From Dactylis glomerata (Eukaryota > Streptophyta > Magnoliopsida > Poales > Poaceae): DNA of 64,000 nucleotides. This document shows, piece after piece, positions 35,215 through 46,024 of the stretch; position 1 is the stretch's first letter; each line of letters begins with the position of its first letter. Both the position numbers and the translations under genes were made by a program. The notes under the pieces are model-generated. The model saw only the letters and a program-made list of their open reading frames with translations. It searched no databases and was not told the DNA's origin. The stretch lies in assembly GCA_007115705.1 (NCBI GenBank), contig QXEO01000237.1:2170108-2234107 (forward strand), read 5' to 3'.

Positions 35215-35512
35215 CTGTTTGGGTTTTAGAACAGGCTTAGAGATTAGCATAGATGAGGGTTAGACAGAAGAGATCTAAGGAAGATTCCTACCCAAACACA
35301 GTAGGACAAGAGAAAACATCTTTCTACAAAACTCTAACAGACATTGCAACCAGTATTTAAAAGCATGGATTATCACATCAAACATGGATCCTCAAGCACA
35401 ATCAAGTTAAACTACAAGTTTTAGGAAAACGGGGTCTAATAGGGTCATACCACTAGGTGGCACGACTAACTATTACAAGATCGTCGATTTATTACATAAT
35501 GTGGTGGTCTCA
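35215..35512 (-). other. Spacer between ORF1 and ORF2 of A
   Basis: About 300 bp without ORF, ending in the splice-acceptor-like CAG before ORF2. Confidence 0.4.
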
Positions 35513-36394
35513 CTACTTGAACTGCGCAAGATATGCTCTAGTGTTCCCTGTCTTGCGTCGCTTCACCACAGGGCTAGGTGGCGCCGCATGAACCTTCTCC
35601 ACAGAATCTCCCTCTACCGAGGGCGGGCAAGGCTCTAGCTTCTCAGGCTCTGCTCCAACCTGCTCCGAGGTCGACTCCTTCCTCTCTTCAGTAGGTGTTG
35701 TTCCTTTCTTGGGCGGCCAAGGCTTATACTTCATCAGGTCCTGGTGAAGATAAATGCACTGCCCTCGAAAGCCTACAATCTGGGCCTCCTGATCCTCGAC
35801 CTTGCCTGATAGCTTATCATTGGCGGTCTCAAGGGATTTGTTCTTCTCCTTCAGCTTCTCTATCGTGTTCTCTAGTTGCTCTATCTTCTCATCTTTCTGC
35901 AGGAGCTGATACTTGGCATCATCAGTGGCATCCATCTCACTGCGTAGCATGTCCTCCAAGTTGAAGGCATATGATCCCATGTCCTCTAACTGCACCTCAG
36001 TCCATGGTAAATTCTCACGACGTCCTAGAGTCCTCAAGGCCCATCCCTCGTGGTTACGTCTCCCAAACTGGTAGATGGAATTGTCCAACTCTGATATCTC
36101 CTGGACATACATACCACATATGCGAGCTAGTGCCTCCTCCATGGCCATCATGACACCAGTCTCCCAACCTGGGTACATCCTCGAGTATACCACTGCCTCT
36201 GTGGGAGTACCAATGGTGCGACCCTCAATCCTGGTCTCAATCTCCCAGCGGACGATCTCGGGAACCACACAAGGTATCACTCTACCACGAAAAGTGGGAG
36301 GTGACAGGTTCAGCATCCGGGAGAGGCGAGAAAGCTGATCACTAAACAACTCGTCGTCATCGTCATAGGGAACCTTCAGCTTGGTGAACGTCAT
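35513..36394 (-). CDS. ORF1 of element A: coiled-coil protein in the gag position
   Basis: 293 aa. Residues about 45-115 are the conserved block shared with E and D (RWEIETRIEG, then YPGWETGVMMAMEEALARIC). Residues about 150-225 form a strong coiled coil (KDEKIEQLENTIEKLKEK). The C-terminal 60 residues are P/E/S-rich and end with a basic patch (VVKRRKTGN), a possible nuclear signal. No gag, protease or knuckle. The ATG immediately follows AAAATTTTAG, with CTTCTTTC upstream: a good 3' splice site. It may be a divergent structural protein; the function is unknown. Confidence 0.75.
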   Translation of the reverse strand: MTFTKLKVPYDDDDELFSDQLSRLSRMLNLSPPTFRGRVIPCVVPEIVRWEIETRIEGRTIGTPTEAVVYSRMYPGWETGVMMAMEEALARICGMYVQEISELDNSIYQFGRRNHEGWALRTLGRRENLPWTEVQLEDMGSYAFNLEDMLRSEMDATDDAKYQLLQKDEKIEQLENTIEKLKEKNKSLETANDKLSGKVEDQEAQIVGFRGQCIYLHQDLMKYKPWPPKKGTTPTEERKESTSEQVGAEPEKLEPCPPSVEGDSVEKVHAAPPSPVVKRRKTGNTRAYLAQFK

Positions 36395-36396
36395 CT
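36395..36396 (-). other. Predicted 3' splice site abutting ORF1 of A
   Basis: Minus strand TTCTTCTTTCAAAATTTTAG then ATG. The equivalent sites are 856-857 in E and 55190-55191 in D. The likely donor is GTGAGC at 61761-61762 in the 5' LTR. Confidence 0.5.
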
Positions 36397-36589
36397 AAAA
36401 TTTTGAAAGAAGAATCAGTGTAAGTAAAATGAAAGTGATAAGCCTTACAAGGAAAAATAAAGCAAACTGTACTTGTAATGCAATAAAATTTTCAAAACAC
36501 ATCCTAAACGCAATGATATCCATTTGATATCATTTTTGGGTTTCCTAGTCTAGTCCAACCTAGGGTTTCGATCCTACAGGCAACACTAT

Positions 36590-36601
36590 GCTCTGATACC
36601 A
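36590..36601 (-). other. Primer-binding site of A
   Basis: Minus-strand TGGTATCAGAGC, three bases inside the 5' LTR. Confidence 0.9.
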
Positions 36602-36604
36602 TTC

Positions 36605-37899
36605 TGTAATGCCCCAACCTTTGGATCAAGGTGGAACATCTGTGTTAAGTGCTATTCCCTGGATCAATGATAGCACCACAGAACAAAATGAAATACTCAT
36701 TGCATAGTATCAAGGTTACAACGCGGATCCAGATACAAAGTATTTAAAATCTTACAATTTACACAGCGGAAATAACAAGGTGGCAAGGAGCCTCCATCTT
36801 CATCACGTGCCACAGGCAGCCATGTTGGAATGTAAGCTCGAGATCCTAATCCTGGTTCCTTACTCGAAATAAAACCTGCACGTTGAATATGCAGCCCCAA
36901 AAGGGGTCAGTACAATGATGTACTGGCAAATGACACATATAGGGTGCAAGTTGTGAGGTGTCTATCTACATGAGTATTTGGCTAGTGGATCTCACAGGCT
37001 GATTTGCATAAAGCCAGTTTTATCCTATAATTCTTTCTCAAAGTTTTTCTTTCAAAGTTTTATATTTTCAAGGGTCGAAATAACCCCCAATTACCACATA
37101 CTAGCTAGGTATGTAGCATCGGGTGAAATTCAACAAAGTCGGAACCTCAAGCACCACCACCCCTCGGAGTGTATGGTCCTTAGTTCCTACCTAGGGGTTT
37201 CTAGACAGATTTTTGTCATTCAAAAAAGATGATGAGATTCTTCCGTACATTCCATGTCTAGAGACTCAATTGTCCATAACCGAGGACACGGCTAATCGAT
37301 TAGTTTAAACACCTTGCAAGGGTTGTGCACTTTCACCTTACGATTCATTTTATGCCCATTCATAAAATGAAACGAGACCTTTTAGAAGGAGAGAACAACT
37401 AACTTGGCAAGCTCCGTCCCCAACCTATAATTCAACTACCACCACTTCTTGCCGACAAGTTGTACTCCCACATCTAATCAGTCAAGACAGAGCCCATAAT
37501 GTCATAAGGCTGCACTGGAAGCACTCTAAGCATGGAAGACATAGCCATCTCTCTGTTCCTGGGTGGCAAACCACAAGTGTACGCCCAGGCAGCAACTACA
37601 CAACGTGTAGCCCCAGGTCGCCACTCAACATCGCCTCCATCATCAAACCAATCCACCCAGGTGTTTCATTTTAGTTGAAGTTCTTAATTTGTTCACAAAA
37701 CACTTTTAACAAGTGATTAAAGCATGGCATCAATATTTTTCAAAGTATTTAGCATCCTAACAGGTGGGGTTTTGAGGGATTGCTACACACTACTAGGATC
37801 TAAGCATTTGATAAAACAGTTGAATAAATCTCCTACCATGCATACTACAAGGGGTGAATATACTAATGCATAAGTAAAATGGGTAAGGGGACATGTGTG
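36605..37899 (-). repeat. 5' LTR of A, primer-site side
   Basis: TGTAATGCCCCAACC onwards, nearly identical to 15225-16519 (about 12 differences). Cut by D at GTGTG. No gene. Confidence 0.9.
37895..37899. repeat. Target-site duplication of D (GTGTG)
   Basis: GTGTG at 37895-37899 and 59944-59948. The intact site ACATGTGTGTCACTT is at about 16512 in the other A LTR. Confidence 0.9.
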
Positions 37900-40800
37900 T
37901 ATAGCGCCCCGCCTTTTGCTAAAGGCAGAACTCCTGTGTATCTGTGCCATTCCCTGGATCAGTAGATAGCACCACAGTACAAAATAAGTAATCATTGCAA
38001 TAGCATCAATATTACAACGTAAATCCAGTTACATAGGTCTTCTACCTTATGAGTACACAGCATAAAGCATAGTTGTAGTGAGCCTCCATTCTTCATCATG
38101 TGCCATAGGCAGACATGTTGGAATGTAGTCTCGAGATCCTACTCCTGGTTCCTTACTCGAAATAAAACCTGCACGTTTGAATATGCAGCCCCAGAGGGGT
38201 CAGTACAATGATGTACTGGCAAATGACACATATTGGTGGCATTTTGTGGAAAGACTATACTACATGACATTTGGCTGGTGGATCTCATAGGCTGACTTGC
38301 GTAAAGCCGATTTTATCCTAGAATCCTTTTTAATACTTTCTTTCCAAAATTTTATTTTTCAAGGGTCAAGACAACCCCCATACACTACATACTGGCCGGT
38401 ATGTAGTTCTGGGCGCAACTCGACAAAGTTTGGAACCTCAGGCACCACCACCCCTCGGAGTGTGTGGTCCTTAGTTCCTACCTAAGGGTTTCTAAACAAA
38501 TTTTAGTCATTCGGAATCGGTGATGAGATTCTTCCGTACATTCCATGTCTAGAGACTCAATTGTCCATAACCGAGGACACGGCTAATCGATTAGTTTAAA
38601 CACCTTGCAAGGGTTGTGCACTTTCACCTTACGATTCATTTTATGCCCATACATAAAATGAAACGAGACCTTTTAGAGGAGAGGGCAACTAACTTGGCAA
38701 GCTCCGTTCCCAACCTACAATTCAACTACCACCACTTCTTGCCGACAAGTTGCACTCCCACATCTAATCAGTCAAGACAGAGCCCATAATGTCATAAGGC
38801 TGCACTAGAAGTACACTAAGCATGGAAGACATAGCCATCTCTTTGTTCCTGGGTGGCCATCCCGAGCGGTATTCTGAACCCACATCCTCTTAACAAGGCA
38901 TGCATCCCAGAACCCACCTACCTCGCCTCCTCTTATCAAACCAATCCACCCAGGTGTTTCATTTTACTTGAAGTTCTTAATTTGTTCACAAAACACTTTT
39001 CAAGTGATCTTAGCATGGCATCAATATTTTTCAAAGTATTTAGCATCCTATCAGGTGGGGTTTTGAGGGATAGCTACACACTACTAGGATCTAAGCATTT
39101 GATAAAACAGTCGAATAAATCACCTATAATGCATACTACAAGAGGTGAATATACTAATGCATAAGTAAAATGGGTAAGGGACATGTGTGTCACTTGCCTT
39201 TTTGAAGATCGTGTCGTTTCGCTTCTCTCAACTAAGCACGTAGCTCTTCGCACAAACTATAGCACAGAAATAACATAACATAAACATACCATACAAACAC
39301 AATCAAACAAATCAAACAATTAAAAAGTGTTTGTTTAACAATTTCGATTTGTTGAGATGTTATGACAAGAAGGATATGGCAAAGGATCATGATTTGTGAG
39401 ATAAGAATTTGAGAGCTTAGTTGGGATAGATCAATATGATTTGAGAGAGAATTGGACTAGGCAAAAATATAATTGATGAAGTTTTTATGCTTTATCAAAG
39501 CATAAATGAGTTTTGGAATGGCTCATGTGAAATAAATTACACAAGAGTCAATTTGTGCAACTACAACACTATTGAGTAAATGTGACAACAATTACTCTTA
39601 AATAGCATCTATTGCACTTAGGCACTAGGCTAGGTTTTAAGAATGCTTGAACTACTCAATTAGCACATTTGCAAGTTGAATAGTTCAATACATGTAAACA
39701 AGATTAAGTAGGCATTGGATTGGGTATGAAAGATTGATATTTGAGGACATGGCTCAAATGGTTCATTGATCAACATGGTGTATAACACATACTATGGTAT
39801 GGATTATAACAACTCCACATTAATAGAACCTAAGTTTGAGATGAATTCATATTCTACTCAAGTAGCACAATTGCAATTTGAGTACATATATGAATTAGAC
39901 AAAATATGATGAGTGAGATCTTTATGCTTTATTAAAGCATATTGAATCTTGGAATATCTCATGTGGGTAATTCACATAAGAGACAAAATAGTGCAATAGC
40001 AATACTATTGAATAAGTGTGACAACAATTATTCTTAAATAGTATATATTACACTTAAACAATGGGCTAGGATTCATGAAGCATTGAGTTACTCAATTAAC
40101 TCAAATGCATCTTGAATAGTTCAATGCAAGGCTAAGATTGAGTAGACATGAGTAAATGGCTATAGGAAATGGATATGTATAGATGATGTTTGAAAACATG
40201 GCCTAAGGTTTCTAATGAGTAGATAGGATTGGGTTAAGTACTATGATGTCGATTGATCAATACCATAGTAGCAAAGGTAGAAACTAAGATTGAAAGTATC
40301 ACACTTTACTCAAATGACACATTTGTAATTTGAATAAGTGGGTATTATATAAGATAGATCTAAGTGAATATGATCTTGATCAAGATGTGATTTAGATAAC
40401 ATTGATGACTAGGTATGATCGTAGGGTTTTCTAAAGTAGAAGGGATCATTGATTGAAATAGAGTTAATCTATATAGGAATACTCAAATTCTCATATTAGA
40501 ATTTGAATAATTGTGGAGTGGTTCAAGAAATTATGGGAGTGATGCTACTGGATAGCTTGCTGTAATACAAAGTCACTGCAAGTGGATTCATTCCAAAATA
40601 AGTTGTAGAAATCAAACTATGATCAAATTAGTGATTTGGATATATTTGAATGCACAAAGTGTGTGCACATATCAACTTTGGAAATTCTTGTTCCTATGAT
40701 GTTCTACAAGTTGAGAGGATTCCAAAGACTACAAATTTGTAATTTTTGGATTAACAGAATAAAAGATATGAATTTATCAAGCTAACAGAAGGTTTGATTC

Positions 40801-42450
40801 CAATTTGAAAATAGTTTCAAATTGAACCCATAAAATATGAATTATTCTTGTACTAATGGATTCTATATGTTCTAAGGATTCCAACGGTATATCATTTGTT
40901 ATTTTTGGGCTTATGGATCAGAAGATATGAATTTCTGAAGATTTGGTTCAAATCTGATTTCAAATTCTAACTCGAGTTTTTGTTTTAACCGGAAGCTGAC
41001 ACGTGGCTGTCTGTGATTTGGCGGTACCGTTTCAGTTGGATTGCCGTTGTGGAGCGTCGGATTAAAAGATGATCTGATGGATCAGATCGAAGGATACCCC
41101 TTCGTTTAAGTGATTGAATCTGGGCGGTTAGATCGTGATACGACGAGCGAGATTCAGAAGGATGAGAGGCTCACCGGGCTAGGTTAGGTTTCCGGCAAGT
41201 TCTCCGGCATGGGCGGCCAGACGTCGATCTCCGGCGGTGCTCTGGCGACCCCTAGACGACGGCGTGTCTATGACGAGACGCAGGGCGACGAGGTGGGCTC
41301 CGGGGTTTGGTCCCTGACGTCGATGGCTTCCAGGCGGGGAAGGGGGAGGCGGCTGGAGCGGGGTTAGGCGCAGGCGAGCTCCTGGTCTGCGCGTCGACGT
41401 CGATCTGCCGCACCAAAAGCGAACAAAGCGCGTCACTGGGCGCGCCAGGAGAGAAGAGAGGAGTTAGGAAAAGAAGGAGGGGCTCTCGCTCACCGTGGGC
41501 GCCGAATTCGAGCGAGGATTCCTGCAGATGCCGCGGAGGCCGGCGAGCAATTCGAGCAGCCTGGGGGCACGATTTGTAGAAGAATGAAGGGGGAAATGGA
41601 GAGGGGAGAGGGGGCTATTTATAGGTGTGGCCGGGGTATCGAATTAGGCCAGCATTTAATCGAATTGAAGCGGAGAAATCAGTGCGGAGGTTCGGTTACT
41701 GGCGTCGATTTCGGTCCAGGGAAGAAGAACTTGGCCGGTGGGTCCCGGTCGTCAGAGGGAGAGAGAGAGGAGAGGGATACCGGTTCGGTAGAGGGCTTCC
41801 TGGGCCACGGGCCGGTTTCCTGTCTGGGCCGATTTGGATCCCCGGGGCCCTTTTCCATTTTTATTTTCTTTTCTTCTTTTCTTTTTCTGATTTTCTTATT
41901 TGCTTCATATATTTTGCATAAATGCTTCAAATCAAACCAAACAAATTTTCATATTCCTCAAATCTTCAAGACCACGTTTTAAACCAATAAAATACATGTT
42001 TTCTTAATAAAATAAGCTTTCAAATAAGCTTCATGAACATAGCAAGAAGGACTGGCTTGTTCACATAAAATATAAACTAGGGTTTAAGAAATAAACCTTT
42101 TAGAATTGGTTGAAAATACTTTTATAAAACAATGTTTGAAATTAAATTTCAAACTTAGTTTTTAAAAATATAATCTTTAATAAATATGAATATGAATCCT
42201 TTTGGTAAACACTCTCTATGCTGTTGAGCCTTGCATAGGTTTTGAATAAGGGCAAGAAAACAGTATTTCAAATTCTTTTATTTTCCCAAAGAAACTCTTC
42301 AAGAAATGATAGAAAGCTTGGGATAGGTTTTCAAATAAAACTTTCAAATAAACCCAAAAGTTTTAAATTCTTGTGAATTTCTAATCATCTCAAGCATAAC
42401 ATTAGCAAAAAAAATTCCCCCAAAATTTGATAAAATCTTGGGATGTTACA
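37900..42450 (-). repeat. 3' LTR of D
   Basis: TATA box TATAAATA at 41616-41623 (minus) inside the GC-rich block 40980-41860, with a GTGAGC donor at 41173-41174. The rest is AT-rich, contains no gene and shares blocks with the A LTR. Confidence 0.9.
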
Positions 42451-43303
42451 GACTACCACCCTTAAAAGAAATCTCGTCCCCGAGATTGGAGAGGCTAGAA
42501 AGGAAGTAGGTATTAGGTTATCTGGGTTTAGGTATCTGGGTGGCTACCACCCTTAAAAGAAAATTCCTCTTGGTGGTATCTTGATGCTTCCTTAGGCACT
42601 TGCATTTTGTTCCCAGCTTGCATTCACTGTTGTGCCAAATTCCGATGTTCACAACTATGTTCAAAAGTGGGCACACCAAGGGTTCCATCCAATTCTGGTG
42701 ATAAGCAGATATCATCCATTGCGTTGTCATCAACAAGGTAGTCCACATCTTCATTTATAATAGGTGGGTGTCTACTCACAATTCCGGGCACCAACCTTCC
42801 TTGTGGGGTTGCTTGAGGTAACCTTACTCTATTGTAGAGCTTTCTATCCAACGGGGTAGTTGTTGAACTACTTTGGACACTGAGGAGTCACTCTTTGGTT
42901 CAATCAGAGGACCAAGCTGAGTTGTCTCCTCCTTGGGTCATTCAGAAGACCAAGCTGAGAGGGTATCCTCTCATCTCCTCGACTTCCTAATCATTATCCT
43001 TAGAGGTTCTTCATCTCATGGTTGCTTCCTTATACCATTCTGCTCTTCAATTTTCCACGATACCATTCTGTTCTGGTAACCTTCCTGGTTGTTGTACATC
43101 TTCCCAGAATGTGTATCTAGCCTTTTCTTGGTCGGTCCTCACCAAGGCCAAGGATCCATATAGGTCATCATCATACTCCTTGTTGCTTTTTAGCTGATTT
43201 TCATTACAGAATCTCAAAAGATGATCTAATGCCAAAACTGCATGCTTGCCCCACGAACATGATGAGACCACACATCCCAAGGGATTAGGATGGCATCTCT
43301 CTG
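42451..43303 (-). pseudogene. 3' internal end of D with ORF3 remnant (distal part)
   Basis: Homologous to the C-terminal half of A ORF3 (NENQLKSNKEY, LALVRTDQEKARYTF) but with a 1-nt loss near 43230 that shifts frame, and an insertion-like segment at about 42750-43110 with no counterpart in A. Duplicated polypurine tracts as in A. Confidence 0.6.
43299..43303. repeat. Target-site duplication of C (CTCTG)
   Basis: CTCTG at 43299-43303 and 53078-53082. Confidence 0.95.
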
Positions 43304-43656
43304 TGTCGTGGGGATGACTTAGGGGGCGTACCACAGGCCGGGCAGTATGCCGGCTGGCGTCCCGGGGAATCCCACGGCCTCAGCACAAGAAGACCGGCTC
43401 CAGCCGAAAGGGCCGGTTGGACCAGGGGCCGGCTGACGACTCCACCGAGGAGGGCTGGAGCCGGGCGAAGAAGACGAAACCCCTCAACGGTTATCTGGCC
43501 AAAAGCCGGATGGCCCCGACAAGAGCGACAGAGGCGCAGGACAGGCGTGACGAACGCCACGACCACGACTGACCAATGAGGAGACAAAGACTCCTCCCCA
43601 CGGCAGGATCCTAGGCGAAGGAGAGGGGATATGCTCTCCTGATGCCGGCCCAGGGA

Positions 43657-43680
43657 AAAGGCACTTTATAAAGTGCCTTT
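43657..43680. promoter_or_regulatory. 24-bp perfect palindrome in U3
   Basis: Half-site AAAGGCACTTTA followed by its exact reverse complement, 98 bp upstream of the TATA box. Unchanged in the 3' LTR (52688-52711) and in the diverged I LTR (63627-63650). Candidate dimeric factor site or hairpin. Confidence 0.65.
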
Positions 43681-43778
43681 GCCAGAGCGCAGCCAGAGGA
43701 GATCAGGTCAAGGACGCCGCCGCCAAGGAGCCGGCAGCCGGCCGAAGCGTTGCCGAAACCTGTAACCAGGCCCCCGTC

Positions 43779-43785
43779 TATATAA
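43779..43785 (+). promoter_or_regulatory. TATA box of the C LTR
   Basis: TATATAAGGGGG, conserved in I. It predicts the transcript start near 43812. Confidence 0.7.
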
Positions 43786-44017
43786 GGGGGCCTGGACCCT
43801 TAGCATAGGGGATCCGATCTTCTTCTTCCTCCTCTAGCCGAACAGCTCGAGGAGCACTGTAATCGCTACTATCCAATCAATACGAAGCAGGCAGGAAGTA
43901 GGGGTTTACCTCCAACCGGGAGGGCCCTGAACCTGGGTAAACCGAGGTGTCTCCGTAGGCACAATCCCGAGCCGGACCCATCGTCACCAACGTCGAGCCC
44001 CTCCGATAAGCCTCCCC

Positions 44018-46024
44018 ATGGCTACTGTCTCCAAATTCCCACGACAGTTGGCGCCCACCGTGGGGCAAAGCGCGGTGGCGAGCAGAGTCAAGTTCCGGTC
44101 GGGACCCTCCGCCGAGAAGGTCGCCTCCGGCCTCGTCTGGAGGTTCGGCACCTTCGACTGCGTCGACGACAACTTGGCCCACTTCAAGAACGGCCTCGGC
44201 AACGGCGGCTCCTTCCTCGACGTCGGCAGCCACCGCTTCTACGTCGCCAAGCCCTTCCCGGAGGAGATCACCGACGTCTTCGACTCTCCCTGCGACGGAG
44301 GCTCGAGCTGCGGCGAAAGCAGCAATCTTGGCGCTTTGGTCGAGGTGATGGCCCTGGGAGAGGATGAGGGCGGCGACTCCCTGTGCCCCGAGCGCCCGTC
44401 GCTCGAACGCCCACTTCCACAGGAGCAAGATGCTTCACTCCCAGAGCGGGACGCCCCGGACGTCTCCGTGGTGGACCTGCGCGCTCCCCTCGACCGCGTC
44501 ATCGATCCCGCTCGGGTCGCCGAGGCCTTGGAGAGGACGCGCCTCGTTCTCCTTGGCAAGGCGGCCGAGGACGAGTCCAACCGACGCCGCGCGAGCACCA
44601 CGCTCGGCGAGTTCTACGACGTGCGCCGAGACGCACCGACCGAGCTCGCCCGTGACCTGCGCCACAGCTTCGCCACCACCGTCCCTGGCCAGATCCAGCG
44701 GTCGCCATCGGCAGGCCGAGGCCGCGGAGGGCGTGGGCACGGTGGCCGTGCTCCCAGCGGTATCGTTCAAGGCCGTCGCGCCCAGCAAGGCGGCGGGGCA
44801 GGCGGATCATGCCAGTCCCAGGAGTCAGCACCAGGGTTGGAGTCCCAGGCTCACCCATCGGCGCTGCACATCCACCTGTGGCTAGACCATGTTCAGGCGT
44901 CCTCTAGGGGATCTGCTAGCTCAAAGCGAGCGGCTTCAGACCAAGGAGGCCCGGGGGCTGCAGGCAGCGGTCATGGGCGCAAAGAGGGCAAGTACACCCT
45001 CGATGCTGCGCTTGACCAGCCGTGTAAGTTTCACACCTCCCCGGGCAGGGAAGCGACCCACTCCACGCGTCAGTGCCGTTTCATGAGAGAGCTGGAGCAG
45101 CGCGCTCGGCAGATCCCTGGAGCGCCGCAAGCGCAACCGGCTGGAGGTCAGGAGGACCAACGGCGCGAACCGGCTGGAGGCGAGCCGGACCAAGATGACG
45201 ACTTCCCGACGGACGTGGAGCAGTATCATATCTTCACTACCCCCGGCAAGGATAAAAGGAACGACCTTTGGCATGAGGCAGAGGTGAATGTCGTGATGCC
45301 TGCAGAACCCCAGTTCATGCATTGGTCTGAAGCGGCCATTACCTGGGGGCGCGAGGACCACCCAAGGCTGATGCCCAGCCCTGGAGAATACGCTCTGGTC
45401 GTGGACCTTGTTGTGTGCTCCGATACGCACATGTGCCGGTTCTCCCGCGTGCTCATCGATGGCGGCAGTAGTATCAACCTTCTTTACCGGAGCTCTCTAG
45501 AGAAGTTGGGCATCCCGCTTGCTCAACTGGAACCTAGCCGGCTCACCTTCCATGGCATCGTGCCTGGGCACTCTTGCACCCCTTTGGGCAAGGTGCAGCT
45601 GGAGGTTCTCTTCGGAAAGAAGGGGAACAGCCGCCGCGAGCCAATCTGGTTCGAGGTGGTGGACATCAGCAGTCCCTACCACGCCCTGCTAGGCCGACCG
45701 GCCCTGGCCAAGTTCATGGCCGTCCCGCACTACGCCTATCTGAAGATGAAGCTCCCTGGGCCCAGAGGTGTGATCACAGTCTCGGGAAGCTTCAAGAAGT
45801 CTCTGGCTTGCGCTAAGGAAAGCTCGCAGCTGGCGGAGGCGCTGGTCATCGCCGAGGAGAAAAGGCAGCTTCTGCATCGCGTAGAGCTGGCCCAACAAGA
45901 TGTGCCGGTTCGCCAATCGCCCGTGGAGCAGTTCAAGCCGGCTAACGACACCAAGAAGATCCTGCTGGACGAGAGCGACCCCTCCAAGTACGTCATCATC
46001 GGCACCGGCTTGTCTGCCAAATAG
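44018..46024 (+). pseudogene. gag: gag-protease part of C
   Basis: 668 codons ending at TAG 46022-46024. The start ATG is in U5 and the frame crosses the primer site (LAPTVGQ). Residues 1-230 are the N-terminal Gag region; about 235-260 are RGRGGRGHGG-like basic glycine repeats. A CxFH knuckle (CKFHT, then H and C) is near 336-353. The protease has LIDGGSS at about 480 and ALLGRPAL downstream. No retrotrans_gag capsid core is recognisable between the glycine repeats and the knuckle, consistent with an in-frame deletion. The stop replaces what is normally a sense codon between PR and RT and fits CAG to TAG. Confidence 0.8.
44049..44066 (+). other. Primer-binding site of C
   Basis: TGGCGCCCACCGTGGGGC two bases after the LTR. 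It is also read as gag codons. Confidence 0.75.

Larger units (their letters stand above)
43304..44046 (+). repeat. 5' LTR of C
   Basis: 743 bp. TATATAA is at 43779-43785. A 24-bp perfect palindrome is centred in U3 at 43657-43680. The gag ATG lies in U5 at 44018. Confidence 0.95.

Noticed and set aside
15225..36604. The segment 15225-36604 as a complete A element by itself, ending at the second LTR start
   Set aside because: The right LTR continues past 36605 to 37899 and resumes after D up to 63017, where the CATAT duplication is found.
46022..46024. TAG between protease and RT in C as a programmed readthrough stop
   Set aside because: The next base context is unremarkable, a second stop lies in RT, and the codon fits deamination of CAG; readthrough cannot be excluded without other copies.
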